NCBI GenBank assembly: GCA_903893335.1
Contig: CAITLX010000311.1
Span: forward strand, 1-5,500
From: an uncultured delta proteobacterium
Lineage (GTDB): Bacteria; Myxococcota_A; Polyangia; Polyangiales; Polyangiaceae
Length of the DNA: 5,500 nt
Direction: 5' to 3'
Below, piece after piece: positions 1 through 5,417 of the stretch. Made by a program: the position numbers and the translations under genes. Position 1 is the first letter of the stretch. The number at the start of each line of letters is the position of its first letter. The notes beneath the pieces are model-generated. The model had not been told where the DNA came from, did no database searches, and saw only the letters and a program-made list of their open reading frames with translations.

Positions 1-1
1 G

Positions 2-79
2 ACCCTCGTCGGCGCGGTCGTGTGCGCGATGGCCGCGCTCGCGACCCGACGACGCGCCGCGCGCGACGCGCGCGGCTGA
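2..79 (+). CDS. C-terminal end of a probable membrane protein (partial)
   Basis: This is the last 25 codons of a gene that starts left of the window, ending at TGA 77-79. The visible peptide is a hydrophobic stretch (TLVGAVVCAMAALA) followed by a basic tail (TRRRAARDARG). That is the usual look of a last transmembrane helix with a cytoplasmic positive end. Every codon but two (both CGA) ends in G or C, matching the codon use of the clear genes here. The neighbouring frame has many T-ending codons and does not match. The gene converges on ssb. The family cannot be told from this fragment, and it is too short to exclude chance. Confidence 0.45.
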   Translation, partial: TLVGAVVCAMAALATRRRAARDARG

Positions 80-80
80 T

Positions 81-121
81 CGCGCCGCCCCGACGCCCAC
101 GCGGGCGAAGCGAGCGGCGCG
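81..121. terminator. Nested inverted repeat, possible two-way terminator
   Basis: An outer stem of eight perfect pairs (CGCGCCGC at 81-88 with GCGGCGCG at 114-121) encloses an inner hairpin (CGCCC at 94-98, loop ACGC, GGGCG at 103-107). It sits 1 base after the stop of the left-hand membrane gene and in the 3' flank of the convergent ssb, where a shared terminator would be expected. There is no T-run on either side, so it does not meet the classic intrinsic terminator pattern. Stems of this length arise fairly easily by chance in DNA this rich in GC. Confidence 0.3.
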
Positions 122-129
122 CCCCTGAG

Positions 130-203
130 GTCGTCGCCGCTCGAGTCAGAACGGGATGTCGTCGCCGCTCGACTTCAGAACGGGATGTCGTCGCCGCCGC
201 CGA
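130..203. repeat. Tandem copies of the ssb 3' end (28-29 base period)
   Basis: Copy A (175-203) is the real end of ssb, encoding DDIPF and the stop. Copy B (146-174) lies directly after the ssb stop. Its first 23 bases (146-168) are identical to 175-197. Read on the minus strand, copy B encodes SSGDDIPF and a TGA. A third, decayed copy keeps 15 bases (130-144), identical to 158-172 in copy B; it encodes SSGDD but has lost the IPF-stop part. The periods are 29 (A to B) and 28 (B to C), so B is out of frame with the gene. The repeats were compared base by base. Confidence 0.9.
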
Positions 204-379
204 AGTCGTCGGGGGGAGCGCCGCCACCGAAGTCGTCGGGGGGAGCGCCGCCGGGGCCGCGACCACCGCCGCCGCCTCCGCCACCACCGCTCGAACCGCC
301 GCCGCCGGACGAACCGGAGCCGCCGCGGTACCCGCCGCCGCCGCCACCACCGCCACCGCCGCGCGGTGCGCCACCCTCG
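146..379 (-). other. Stop-free -1 frame over the ssb linker ending in a second DDIPF tip
   Basis: Reading ssb in the -1 frame (re-reading one base), there is a TGA at 380-382 and then no stop until the TGA at 146-148. That leaves 77 open sense codons. They cover the region opposite SSB residues 118-185, which is almost exactly the glycine linker. The shifted peptide is rich in Arg and Trp (CGG and TGG codons), passes the normal stop as HPVLK, and ends in SSGDDIPF. The third frame has no such ending. There is no independent start codon, so the frame could be used only by frameshifting, or after a +1 or -2 base indel in the linker. Whether it is ever translated is unknown; long open frames are common in GGC-repeat DNA. 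Confidence 0.35.
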
Positions 380-732
380 TCATCGCCGCCCGATCGGCCG
401 CGGCCACCGGCGAGGATCACGTTGTTGGCGTGGATCTCGGTCTTGTAACGCTTGTTGCCGTCCTTGTCGTCGTAGCTCGAGGTGCGAATGCCGCCCTCGA
501 TGAAGAGCTGCGAGCCCTTGCCCAGGATCTTCGCGAGCGCCTCGCCGCGCTTCCCCCAGACGACGACGTTGTGCCAGTCGGTGCGCTCCTGGCGGACCTT
601 GTTCTTGTCCAGGTACGACTCGGTGGTGGCGAGGCGCAGGTTGAGCACCGCCTGCCCCCCCTGCGTGAAGCGCAGCTCCGGCTCGGCGCCGAGGTTTCCG
701 AGCAACATGACGCGATTCAAGCCTTCAGCCAT
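175..732 (-). CDS. ssb: Single-stranded DNA-binding protein
   Basis: SSB coats single-stranded DNA during replication, repair and recombination, and recruits partner proteins through its C-terminal tip. The 185-residue protein begins with an OB-fold (about residues 4-110) carrying family hallmarks: NRVMLLGNLG near the start, TDWHNVVVWGK at 51-61 with the binding aromatic W53, SQLFIEGGIRT at 74-84, and the end strand TEIHANNVILAGG. A linker (111-180) is almost pure glycine, including a run of ten. It also has a duplicated GGAPPDDFG unit. The protein ends in the canonical acidic tip DDIPF. The ATG at 732 has a good ribosome site 7 bases upstream that overlaps the stop of the pseudouridine synthase gene, so the two are probably co-transcribed and translationally coupled. 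The linker is longer and more glycine-rich than in typical SSBs. Confidence 0.97.
   Translation of the reverse strand: MAEGLNRVMLLGNLGAEPELRFTQGGQAVLNLRLATTESYLDKNKVRQERTDWHNVVVWGKRGEALAKILGKGSQLFIEGGIRTSSYDDKDGNKRYKTEIHANNVILAGGRGRSGGDDEGGAPRGGGGGGGGGGYRGGSGSSGGGGSSGGGGGGGGGRGPGGAPPDDFGGGAPPDDFGGGDDIPF
201..254. repeat. 27-base tandem repeat inside the ssb linker
   Basis: Positions 201-227 and 228-254 are two adjacent 27-base units that differ only at the last two bases. On the minus strand each encodes the nine residues GGAPPDDFG, so the acidic DDF motif appears twice just before the DDIPF tip. The period is a multiple of three, so the duplication stays in frame. Each unit contains a run of six C on the coding strand (211-216 and 238-243) over two proline codons, a plausible slippage site. 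Confidence 0.9.
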
Positions 733-736
733 GGGG

Positions 737-745
737 TCACCTTCT
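737..745 (-). promoter_or_regulatory. Ribosome binding site of ssb, overlapping the upstream stop
   Basis: The minus strand reads AGAAGGTGA at 745-737, with the AAGG core 7 bases from the ssb ATG. The last three bases, TGA, are the stop codon of the pseudouridine synthase gene. Ribosomes finishing the upstream gene therefore stop on the ssb initiation site, which supports coupling. Confidence 0.8.
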
Positions 746-1660
746 GCGCGATGGGGTACGAGTGGCAGGCCCGCGCGTCAAGCTGCGCGCGCCCTCCTCG
801 GACGTAGACTGTCCGCCGGTCGCGCGCTTGCCCTGGGGGCGCCCTGTCGGGCGACCCGCCGGACGCGCCGCGGGGCGCGCGGCGCGCGTGGGCGCGACCT
901 GCGGGATGGGGGCAGCCGCGCCGCGCGGCACCTTCTTCGGCACGCCGTAGGTCTCGCGCATGACCATCAGCTCGTCGTGCGTGAGCGGGCGAAACTGCCC
1001 GGGGCGGACGCTGTCGCTCGTGATGCCCGCGAACGACGTGCGCGCGAGGCGCATGACCGGAAAGCCGCTCGCCTCGCCCATGCGACGGATCTGCTGGTTG
1101 CGCCCCTCGAACAGCGTGACCTCGATCCAGGTCTTGCCGGGCTCGCGGCGGATCCGCTGCACGACGGCCGGGCGCGTGCGGCCGTCCTCGAGCTCGATGC
1201 CCTCTTCCCAGCGCTTGAGATCGACGTCGGTCATCTCGCCCGACACCTTCACCGCGTACGTCTTGGGGACGTCGCGCCGCGGGTGCAGAAGGCCGTCGCA
1301 GAAGGCGCCGTCGTTGCTGACGAGGAGCACGCCGCTCGTGTGGAAGTCGAGGCGGCCGATGGGGAAGACGCGCGCGTCGACCCCCTTGAGGAAATCGCGC
1401 ACCGTCGGGCGCCCCTCGGGGTCGGCGAGCGTCGAGACGACGCCGCGCGGCTTGTGCAGGACGAGGTAGACGAGCCCCTCGGCGACGATGCGCCGGCCGT
1501 CGAACTCGATGCGATCCTCGAACGGATCGGCCTTCACGCCGAGCTCGCGGACCACCTTGCCGTTCACGCGCACGCGGCCGGCGACGATGATCTCCTCGGC
1601 GGCGCGTCGTGACGCGATGCCGGCTCGGGCGAGGATCTTCTGGAGGCGTTCGGTCGGCAA
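737..1660 (-). CDS. rRNA pseudouridine synthase, RluB/RsuA family
   Basis: This enzyme converts a specific uridine of ribosomal RNA to pseudouridine; RluB acts on 23S and RsuA on 16S rRNA. The 307-residue protein has an N-terminal S4 RNA-binding domain (about residues 3-60, ERLQKILARAGIASRRAAEE). The catalytic domain has HKPRGVVST at 69-77, the catalytic loop PIGRLDFHTSG (100-110) with nucleophile D105, and the late motif FEGRNQQIRRM. The last ~60 residues are a disordered Arg/Pro/Ala-rich tail with repeated RPxGRP steps. Such tails are seen in some RluB proteins, so RluB is the likelier subgroup, though the target site cannot be read from sequence. The start is a TTG at 1660: the S4 domain begins there and no in-frame ATG lies close upstream. 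No clear ribosome site precedes it. It is divergent from the cupin gene (52-base gap) and lies 4 bases before ssb. Confidence 0.93.
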   Translation of the reverse strand: MPTERLQKILARAGIASRRAAEEIIVAGRVRVNGKVVRELGVKADPFEDRIEFDGRRIVAEGLVYLVLHKPRGVVSTLADPEGRPTVRDFLKGVDARVFPIGRLDFHTSGVLLVSNDGAFCDGLLHPRRDVPKTYAVKVSGEMTDVDLKRWEEGIELEDGRTRPAVVQRIRREPGKTWIEVTLFEGRNQQIRRMGEASGFPVMRLARTSFAGITSDSVRPGQFRPLTHDELMVMRETYGVPKKVPRGAAAPIPQVAPTRAARPAARPAGRPTGRPQGKRATGGQSTSEEGARSLTRGPATRTPSRRR

Positions 1661-1712
1661 GGGGCTCGGGGGGGCTTTCGCGGAGGCGTCGCCCGGTGGT
1701 AGAGCACGACCG
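1661..1712. promoter_or_regulatory. Divergent intergenic region, presumed back-to-back promoters
   Basis: These 52 bases separate the TTG start of the pseudouridine synthase (minus) from the ATG of the cupin gene (plus). It is the only divergent gap in the window, so the two leftward and two rightward genes should be expressed from here or from inside the opposing gene. I cannot make out convincing -35 and -10 boxes; most of the stretch is G/C runs. Placing the promoters here is inferred from gene layout alone. Confidence 0.35.
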
Positions 1713-2057
1713 ATGCGCCGCGTCGAGAAGCCCTGGGGCTACGAGCTGATCTGGGCCGAGACGGCCCGCTACGTCGGGAAGGTCCTGCACATCCGCGCCG
1801 GGGAGCGGCTGTCGCGCCAGTACCACCGCGTCAAGGACGAGACCCTGCTCGTGCAGACGGGCGAGATGGACCTCGAGGTGGGCCCGCCCGCCGACGCGCG
1901 CACGGTGCGCATGCGCCCCGGCGACACGTTCCACGTCGTCCCGGGCACCATCCACCGCATGATCGCGGTCGGCGACGTCGACGTCGTCGAGGTGTCCACG
2001 CCCGAGCTCGACGACGTCGTGCGGCTCGAGGACGCCTACGGCCGCGAGGGCGGGTGA
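1713..2057 (+). CDS. Cupin protein related to type II mannose-6-phosphate isomerase
   Basis: This 114-residue single-domain cupin matches the C-terminal isomerase domain of bifunctional AlgA/ManC-type enzymes. Those enzymes interconvert fructose-6-phosphate and mannose-6-phosphate for GDP-mannose synthesis. The opening VEKPWGYELIW (4-14) is typical. Cupin motif 1 is seen as G30, Q36, H38, E43, G50; the first metal-binding His is replaced by Gln, as in type II isomerases. Motif 2 is GDTFHVVPGTIHR (70-82), giving H81 as the fourth likely ligand. The end, STPELDDVVRLEDAYGR, is also characteristic. There is no nucleotidyltransferase domain, so it is not a full ManC. ATG 1713 fits the domain start; the ribosome site is weak. 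Its stop overlaps the flippase GTG, so the two are coupled and the sugar is probably destined for an exported glycan. The exact substrate is uncertain. Confidence 0.85.
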   Translation: MRRVEKPWGYELIWAETARYVGKVLHIRAGERLSRQYHRVKDETLLVQTGEMDLEVGPPADARTVRMRPGDTFHVVPGTIHRMIAVGDVDVVEVSTPELDDVVRLEDAYGREGG

Positions 2058-3616
2058 CGAACGGCGCTCCGCCGCCGGGCCGGCAGGGCGCGCCGGACCC
2101 GACACGGAGCGACGGCAGCGGCGCAGAGGCCGCGGCGGACGTGCGCGCGAAGGCCGCGCACGGCGCCGGGTGGACGATCGCGCTCGGCACCGCGGCGCGT
2201 GGCCTCGGCCTCGTCGGCTCGGTCGCCATCACCCACTTCCTCCACCCGGCCGTCATGGGCGAGGTCGCGGCGGCGGTCGTCGTCGTGCTCACGGTCAACC
2301 AGTTCTCGACGTGGGGCACCGGGCAGTACCTCATCGCGCACCCGCGCGAGGGGCGCGACGTCGTGTTCCACGCCACGGTGCTGCACGTCGGCATCGGCGC
2401 GGCCGCCCTCGCGCTCACGGCGCTGCTGGCGCACCCGCTCGCCGCGTGGCTGCACGCTCCGTCGCTGCCGCGCTACCTCGCCTGGCTCGCCTTCGCCGTC
2501 TTCCTCGACCGCGTGGCGTACGTGCCCGAGCGCGTGCTGACGCGCACGCTCCAGTTCAAGCGCCTCGCGGTGGCGCGCGCGAGCTCCGAGATCGCGTACA
2601 CCGCGCTCGCGCTCGGGCTCGCGTGGGCAGGCGCCGGAGGCATGGCCATCGTCCTCGCCAACGTCGCGCGCTTCGGCGTGAAGCTCCTCGGCTGCGCGGG
2701 CAGCATCGCGCCGTCGGCTTGGCTCTCGCCGCACCGGCTCTCGATGGCGACCTACCGGCGCATCTTCGCGTTCGGCGGCCCGCTCGCGGTCGCGGCGTAC
2801 GCCGGCTTCGCCGCGTCGCGGTGGGACAACCTCGTCATCGAGAGGCTCTTCGGCCCCGCGCTGATGGGGCAGTACAACTCCGCCTACAACCTCGCCGACG
2901 TGCCCGCCGACCAGATCGGCGAGCAGGTCGCCGAGGTGCTGCTCCCCTCGCTCGCGACGCTGCCGCGCGCCGAGCGACCGCACATGGCGCTCTCGGCCGC
3001 GGGCATCGTCGCGCTCGTCGTCTTCCCCGTCTCGGTGGGCCTCGGCGCCGTCGCGCCGACGCTGGGAGCGACGATCCTCGGCCGCGACTGGACGGAGGTC
3101 GGGCGCATGATGTCGTGGCTGAGCGCGCTCTCGCTCGCGCGCCCGCTGAGCTGGCAGGCTGCGGCGTACCTCACCGCGAACGGCCAGCCGCGCACCGTGC
3201 TCGTCCTCGAGGTCGGCAAGCTGGCCCTCGTGCTCGCGCTGCTGCTCACCCTCGGCCGGCTCGGCCCGCTCTGGGCGTGCGCCGCGATCGGCATCGCGTT
3301 CGCCTCGCACACGGTGGCCGCGCACCTCACCCTCGCGCGCACCGAGGCCGGCTTCACGTTCCGCGCGTGGCTCGGGCGCATCGCGCCGCCCGCGCTCGCG
3401 TGCGCGCCGCTGCTCCTGGCCGTGCTCGGCGTGCGCCGCGCGCTCGCGGCCGCAGGCGTCGGCCCCGGGGTCCTCGGCCTCGCGAGCGAGGTCGTCGCGG
3501 GCGCGCTCGTGTACGTCGGCGCGGCGCTCGTGATCGCACCGGCGCACGCCCGCGAGCTCATCGAGACCGTGCGTGACGTGCGACGCCGGCGCGCCGGCGT
3601 CGCGGCGCGCCCCTAG
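2054..3616 (+). CDS. Polysaccharide/oligosaccharide flippase, Wzx-like (MOP superfamily)
   Basis: This inner-membrane transporter of 520 residues probably flips undecaprenyl-linked sugar units to the periplasmic face. About 12 hydrophobic segments are visible, starting near residues 40-60, 70-88 and 110-131 and continuing to about 500, with a basic C-terminal tail (VRRRRAGVAARP). The central motif RWDNLVIERLFGP at about 256-268, followed by GQYNSAYNLADVPADQIGEQV, is characteristic of WzxC-like flippases, as is the N-terminal GTAARGLGLVGSVAITHFL. The GTG start at 2054 overlaps the cupin TGA by four bases. A second GTG at 2141 would remove a hydrophilic 29-residue leader, but the overlap favours 2054. 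Its TAG stop overlaps the convergent glycosyltransferase stop. The length is normal for the family. The sugar exported cannot be told. Confidence 0.9.
   Translation: MTNGAPPPGRQGAPDPTRSDGSGAEAAADVRAKAAHGAGWTIALGTAARGLGLVGSVAITHFLHPAVMGEVAAAVVVVLTVNQFSTWGTGQYLIAHPREGRDVVFHATVLHVGIGAAALALTALLAHPLAAWLHAPSLPRYLAWLAFAVFLDRVAYVPERVLTRTLQFKRLAVARASSEIAYTALALGLAWAGAGGMAIVLANVARFGVKLLGCAGSIAPSAWLSPHRLSMATYRRIFAFGGPLAVAAYAGFAASRWDNLVIERLFGPALMGQYNSAYNLADVPADQIGEQVAEVLLPSLATLPRAERPHMALSAAGIVALVVFPVSVGLGAVAPTLGATILGRDWTEVGRMMSWLSALSLARPLSWQAAAYLTANGQPRTVLVLEVGKLALVLALLLTLGRLGPLWACAAIGIAFASHTVAAHLTLARTEAGFTFRAWLGRIAPPALACAPLLLAVLGVRRALAAAGVGPGVLGLASEVVAGALVYVGAALVIAPAHARELIETVRDVRRRRAGVAARP
3613..3616. 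other. CTAG palindrome forming both convergent stop codons
   Basis: The four bases CTAG contain TAG on both strands. TAG 3614-3616 ends the flippase and TAG at 3615-3613 on the minus strand ends the glycosyltransferase. The two coding regions therefore overlap by four bases, leaving no room for a terminator between them. Confidence 0.95.
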
Positions 3617-4542
3617 AGTCGGCGCGCGCGCGCTCGACGCGCGACCCGACGCCCGGCCGACGCCGCCACCGTGACCGCGAGGCGCCCCACCAGCGCGGCC
3701 TCCCCCGGTCCGCGCGCGACCCTCGCAGCCTCTGCGAGCAGGCGCGAGGCCGCGACGAGCTCCCCCTCCCACGCGAGCCCGCGGGCGCAGGCGCAGGCGT
3801 GCTCGAACAGCGATGCTCGCGCGAGCTCGGCGTCGATTCGCCCCGCGCGCTCCGAGAGGAAGCGGCGCACGACGCGCATCTGGTCGAGGTACGTCGACGA
3901 CGCGAGGCTCAGGCGGTCGGCGCCCTCCTGGTGGAGCACCACGAGGGGCTCCTCGACGAGCCCGACCTCCCACTTCTCCGCGATGCGCAGGTGAAGATCG
4001 AGATCCTCGGCCGTGCGCAGCGTGGTGTCGAACCCGCCGACGTCATCGAGCACGGCGCGGCGCACGAGCGCGGTGCTCGGCGGGAGGCGCGCGTCGCGCA
4101 GCACCCAGACGAGCACCTGCCCGTCGTGCGGCAGCGTCTCGCGCCGGTACATGCGCCGCACGACGCCGCCCGAGCTGCGAAAGAGGTCGCACAGCACGAG
4201 CCCGACGCGCTCGTGGGCGGCGAGGTAGGCGACCTGCAGCGCGAGCTTGTCGTCGCGCCACGTGTCGTCGGAGTCGAGGAAGGCGACGAGCTCGCCGGTG
4301 GACACCGCGATGCCCCGGTTGCGCGCCGCCGACACGCCGCCGTTGGTCTGGCGCACGTAGCGCACACGCTCGCCGTAGCGCGCGACGACGGCCTCGGTGT
4401 CGTCGGTCGAGCCGTCGTCGACGACGACGATCTCGACGTCGGGGTAGGTCTGGGCCACCGCGCTGTCGAGCGCGCGCGCGAGCACCTGCGCCCGCTGGTA
4501 GGTCGGGACGACGACGCTGACCTTCGGACGCCACTCCGTCAT
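3613..4542 (-). CDS. Family 2 glycosyltransferase (GT-A fold)
   Basis: It transfers a sugar from a nucleotide-sugar donor, most likely onto a lipid-linked or surface glycan, on the cytoplasmic face of the membrane. The 309-residue protein shows the full GT2 pattern: VSVVVPTYQRA (8-18), EIVVVDDGSTDDT (37-49), NGGVSAARNRGI (67-78), the metal/nucleotide-binding DSDD (90-93) followed by TW, a conserved VGGFDTTL (168-175), and acidic ED (E179, D180) as the likely catalytic base region. Residues from about 225 on are helical and Arg/Ala-rich with no obvious transmembrane helix. The ATG at 4542 starts just before the first strand; no strong ribosome site is visible. It lies 44 bases after the lipoprotein gene on the same strand and converges on the flippase, with interlocked stop codons. 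Donor and acceptor are unknown. Confidence 0.95.
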   Translation of the reverse strand: MTEWRPKVSVVVPTYQRAQVLARALDSAVAQTYPDVEIVVVDDGSTDDTEAVVARYGERVRYVRQTNGGVSAARNRGIAVSTGELVAFLDSDDTWRDDKLALQVAYLAAHERVGLVLCDLFRSSGGVVRRMYRRETLPHDGQVLVWVLRDARLPPSTALVRRAVLDDVGGFDTTLRTAEDLDLHLRIAEKWEVGLVEEPLVVLHQEGADRLSLASSTYLDQMRVVRRFLSERAGRIDAELARASLFEHACACARGLAWEGELVAASRLLAEAARVARGPGEAALVGRLAVTVAASAGRRVARRARARRL

Positions 4543-4568
4543 CGGGGCCCAGGTCGCCGAGCGCTAGG

Positions 4569-4584
4569 CGCCGCGCGAGCGGCG
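4569..4584 (-). terminator. Short stem-loop after the lipoprotein stop
   Basis: In the 44-base gap between the lipoprotein stop and the glycosyltransferase start, the minus strand reads CGCCGC, loop TCGC, then GCGGCG. That is a perfect six-pair hairpin starting 3 bases after the stop codon. No T-run follows. It could be a partial terminator or an mRNA-stabilising element that lowers expression of the downstream glycosyltransferase, or it could be chance in GC-rich DNA. Confidence 0.25.
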
Positions 4585-4586
4585 GC

Positions 4587-5417
4587 TCAAGGCGTTCCGC
4601 CGTCGACTTGCTCCCGCTTCTGCTGCAGGCGCTTGGACTTCGGGCCCGCGTCGTCGGCGCCGCTCGCGCCGTCGGTGCCCGCGTCGGAAACGTCGGCCGC
4701 AGGCGCGGGTGCCCCCGCGTCGGCGACCTTGGCGCCCGGCGACGCGCTCTGCTTGGCAGCCTCGGCCTCGGCCGCGGCGCGCGCGATCTCGTCGTGGTCC
4801 CAGCGATCGACGTGGCCGTCGCCATCGACATCGACGCCCGAGCGCTCGAGCCGACCCTCGACGTAGAACTCCCACACGTCGGCCTTGCCGTCGCGGTTGA
4901 CGTCGCGCTGGATGCGCGTGAGCTGGCCCGACGAGTAGAACTTCCAGGTGTCGGGCTGCCCGTTGAAGTCGACGTCGAGGTCCTCCTTCGCGATGCGCCC
5001 GGAGGCGAACGTGATCCAGGTGTCGACCTTGCCGTCGTAGTTCGAGTCGGCCTCTTCGCGAAGGCTCTCGCCCTTCTCGTTGTAGGTGCGGACGACGTCC
5101 TTCTTGCCGTCGAGGTTGGTGTCGACCTCGCGGCACACCAGCACCTTGTGGCGGTCGTCGCCGGTGCCGACGATCTGGTAGACGCGCCGCACGTTGGGCA
5201 GCGTCGCGCCCGGGCCCGCCGTCTCGCTCACCTCACGGTCGGTGCGGCCACGGAAGTCGCAGCGCGACTGGTCGTCGCCGCCGAGCACCTGCGTCGGCTT
5301 GCGCGCCTCGTCGCCGACGTGCGCCGACAGGCCCACCTTGCCGCCGCCGCACGCGGCCAGCACCACCGCGACGACCGCGCCTGCCGAGAGGCCCCAGGTC
5401 CACGTGCGATCGATCAT
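4587..5417 (-). CDS. Lipoprotein with five DxNxDGxxD calcium-binding-like repeats
   Basis: This 276-residue secreted lipoprotein has no function I can name. A short signal peptide (basic at R4, hydrophobic 9-22) ends in the lipobox LAAC with lipidated C23. G24 and G25 follow, with no Asp at +2, so outer-membrane sorting is likely. Two further cysteines (C53, C95) could form a disulphide. Five repeats follow, starting at D99, D124, D148, D172 and D196 (spacing 25, 24, 24, 24). Each has an acidic loop such as DSNYDGKVD or DVNRDGKAD, then a W/aromatic pair, a Gly turn and a Leu/Ile. The loop resembles EF-hand, dockerin and thrombospondin type 3 calcium loops. Residues 211-276 are an Ala/Glu stretch and then a DAG-rich, probably disordered tail. 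The ATG at 5417 has a good ribosome site and overlaps the preceding stop. Confidence 0.88.
   Translation of the reverse strand: MIDRTWTWGLSAGAVVAVVLAACGGGKVGLSAHVGDEARKPTQVLGGDDQSRCDFRGRTDREVSETAGPGATLPNVRRVYQIVGTGDDRHKVLVCREVDTNLDGKKDVVRTYNEKGESLREEADSNYDGKVDTWITFASGRIAKEDLDVDFNGQPDTWKFYSSGQLTRIQRDVNRDGKADVWEFYVEGRLERSGVDVDGDGHVDRWDHDEIARAAAEAEAAKQSASPGAKVADAGAPAPAADVSDAGTDGASGADDAGPKSKRLQQKREQVDGGTP
4800..5123 (-). repeat. Repeats in the lipoprotein gene, about 72-75 bases each
   Basis: This stretch encodes residues 99-206, which contain five copies of a pattern close to DxNxDGxxDxWxxYxxGxL. The period is 24 residues, with one of 25 in the first copy. The loops are DTNLDGKKD, DSNYDGKVD, DVDFNGQPD, DVNRDGKAD and DVDGDGHVD. 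The third has Asn for the fifth-position Asp, and the first has Val where the others have Trp. Divergence between copies shows an old duplication held by selection, not a recent expansion. Confidence 0.9.

Noticed and set aside
130..254. CRISPR array or attachment-site duplication, suggested by the short direct repeats
   Set aside because: The units abut with no spacers and are explained by duplicated ssb coding sequence. No cas gene, integrase or tRNA is nearby.
185..448. Proline-rich plus-strand frame over the ssb linker
   Set aside because: It is the complement of the glycine codons (GGC read as CCG/CCGCC), so the poly-proline is an artefact of the repeat.
482..1612. 376-codon plus-strand frame opposite ssb and the pseudouridine synthase
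   Set aside because: Antisense to two genes with intact family motifs; its own translation has no recognisable fold.
1488..1712. Longer N-terminus for the cupin from upstream ATG codons
   Set aside because: This would overlap the pseudouridine synthase antisense, adds a Ser/Arg-rich stretch without homology, and the cupin domain begins right at ATG 1713.
717..2105. 462-codon minus-strand frame over the pseudouridine synthase and cupin
   Set aside because: It runs out of frame through two well-supported genes and gives an Arg/Pro-rich sequence without motifs.
2036..3973. 645-codon open frame on the minus strand opposite the flippase
   Set aside because: Its translation is Arg/Ala/Glu-rich low complexity with no domain, while the plus strand encodes a clear membrane protein. 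It is a by-product of high GC, where stops are rare.
3799..4866. 355-codon plus-strand frame opposite the glycosyltransferase and lipoprotein
   Set aside because: It covers the complement of a textbook GT2 protein and has no domain signal of its own.
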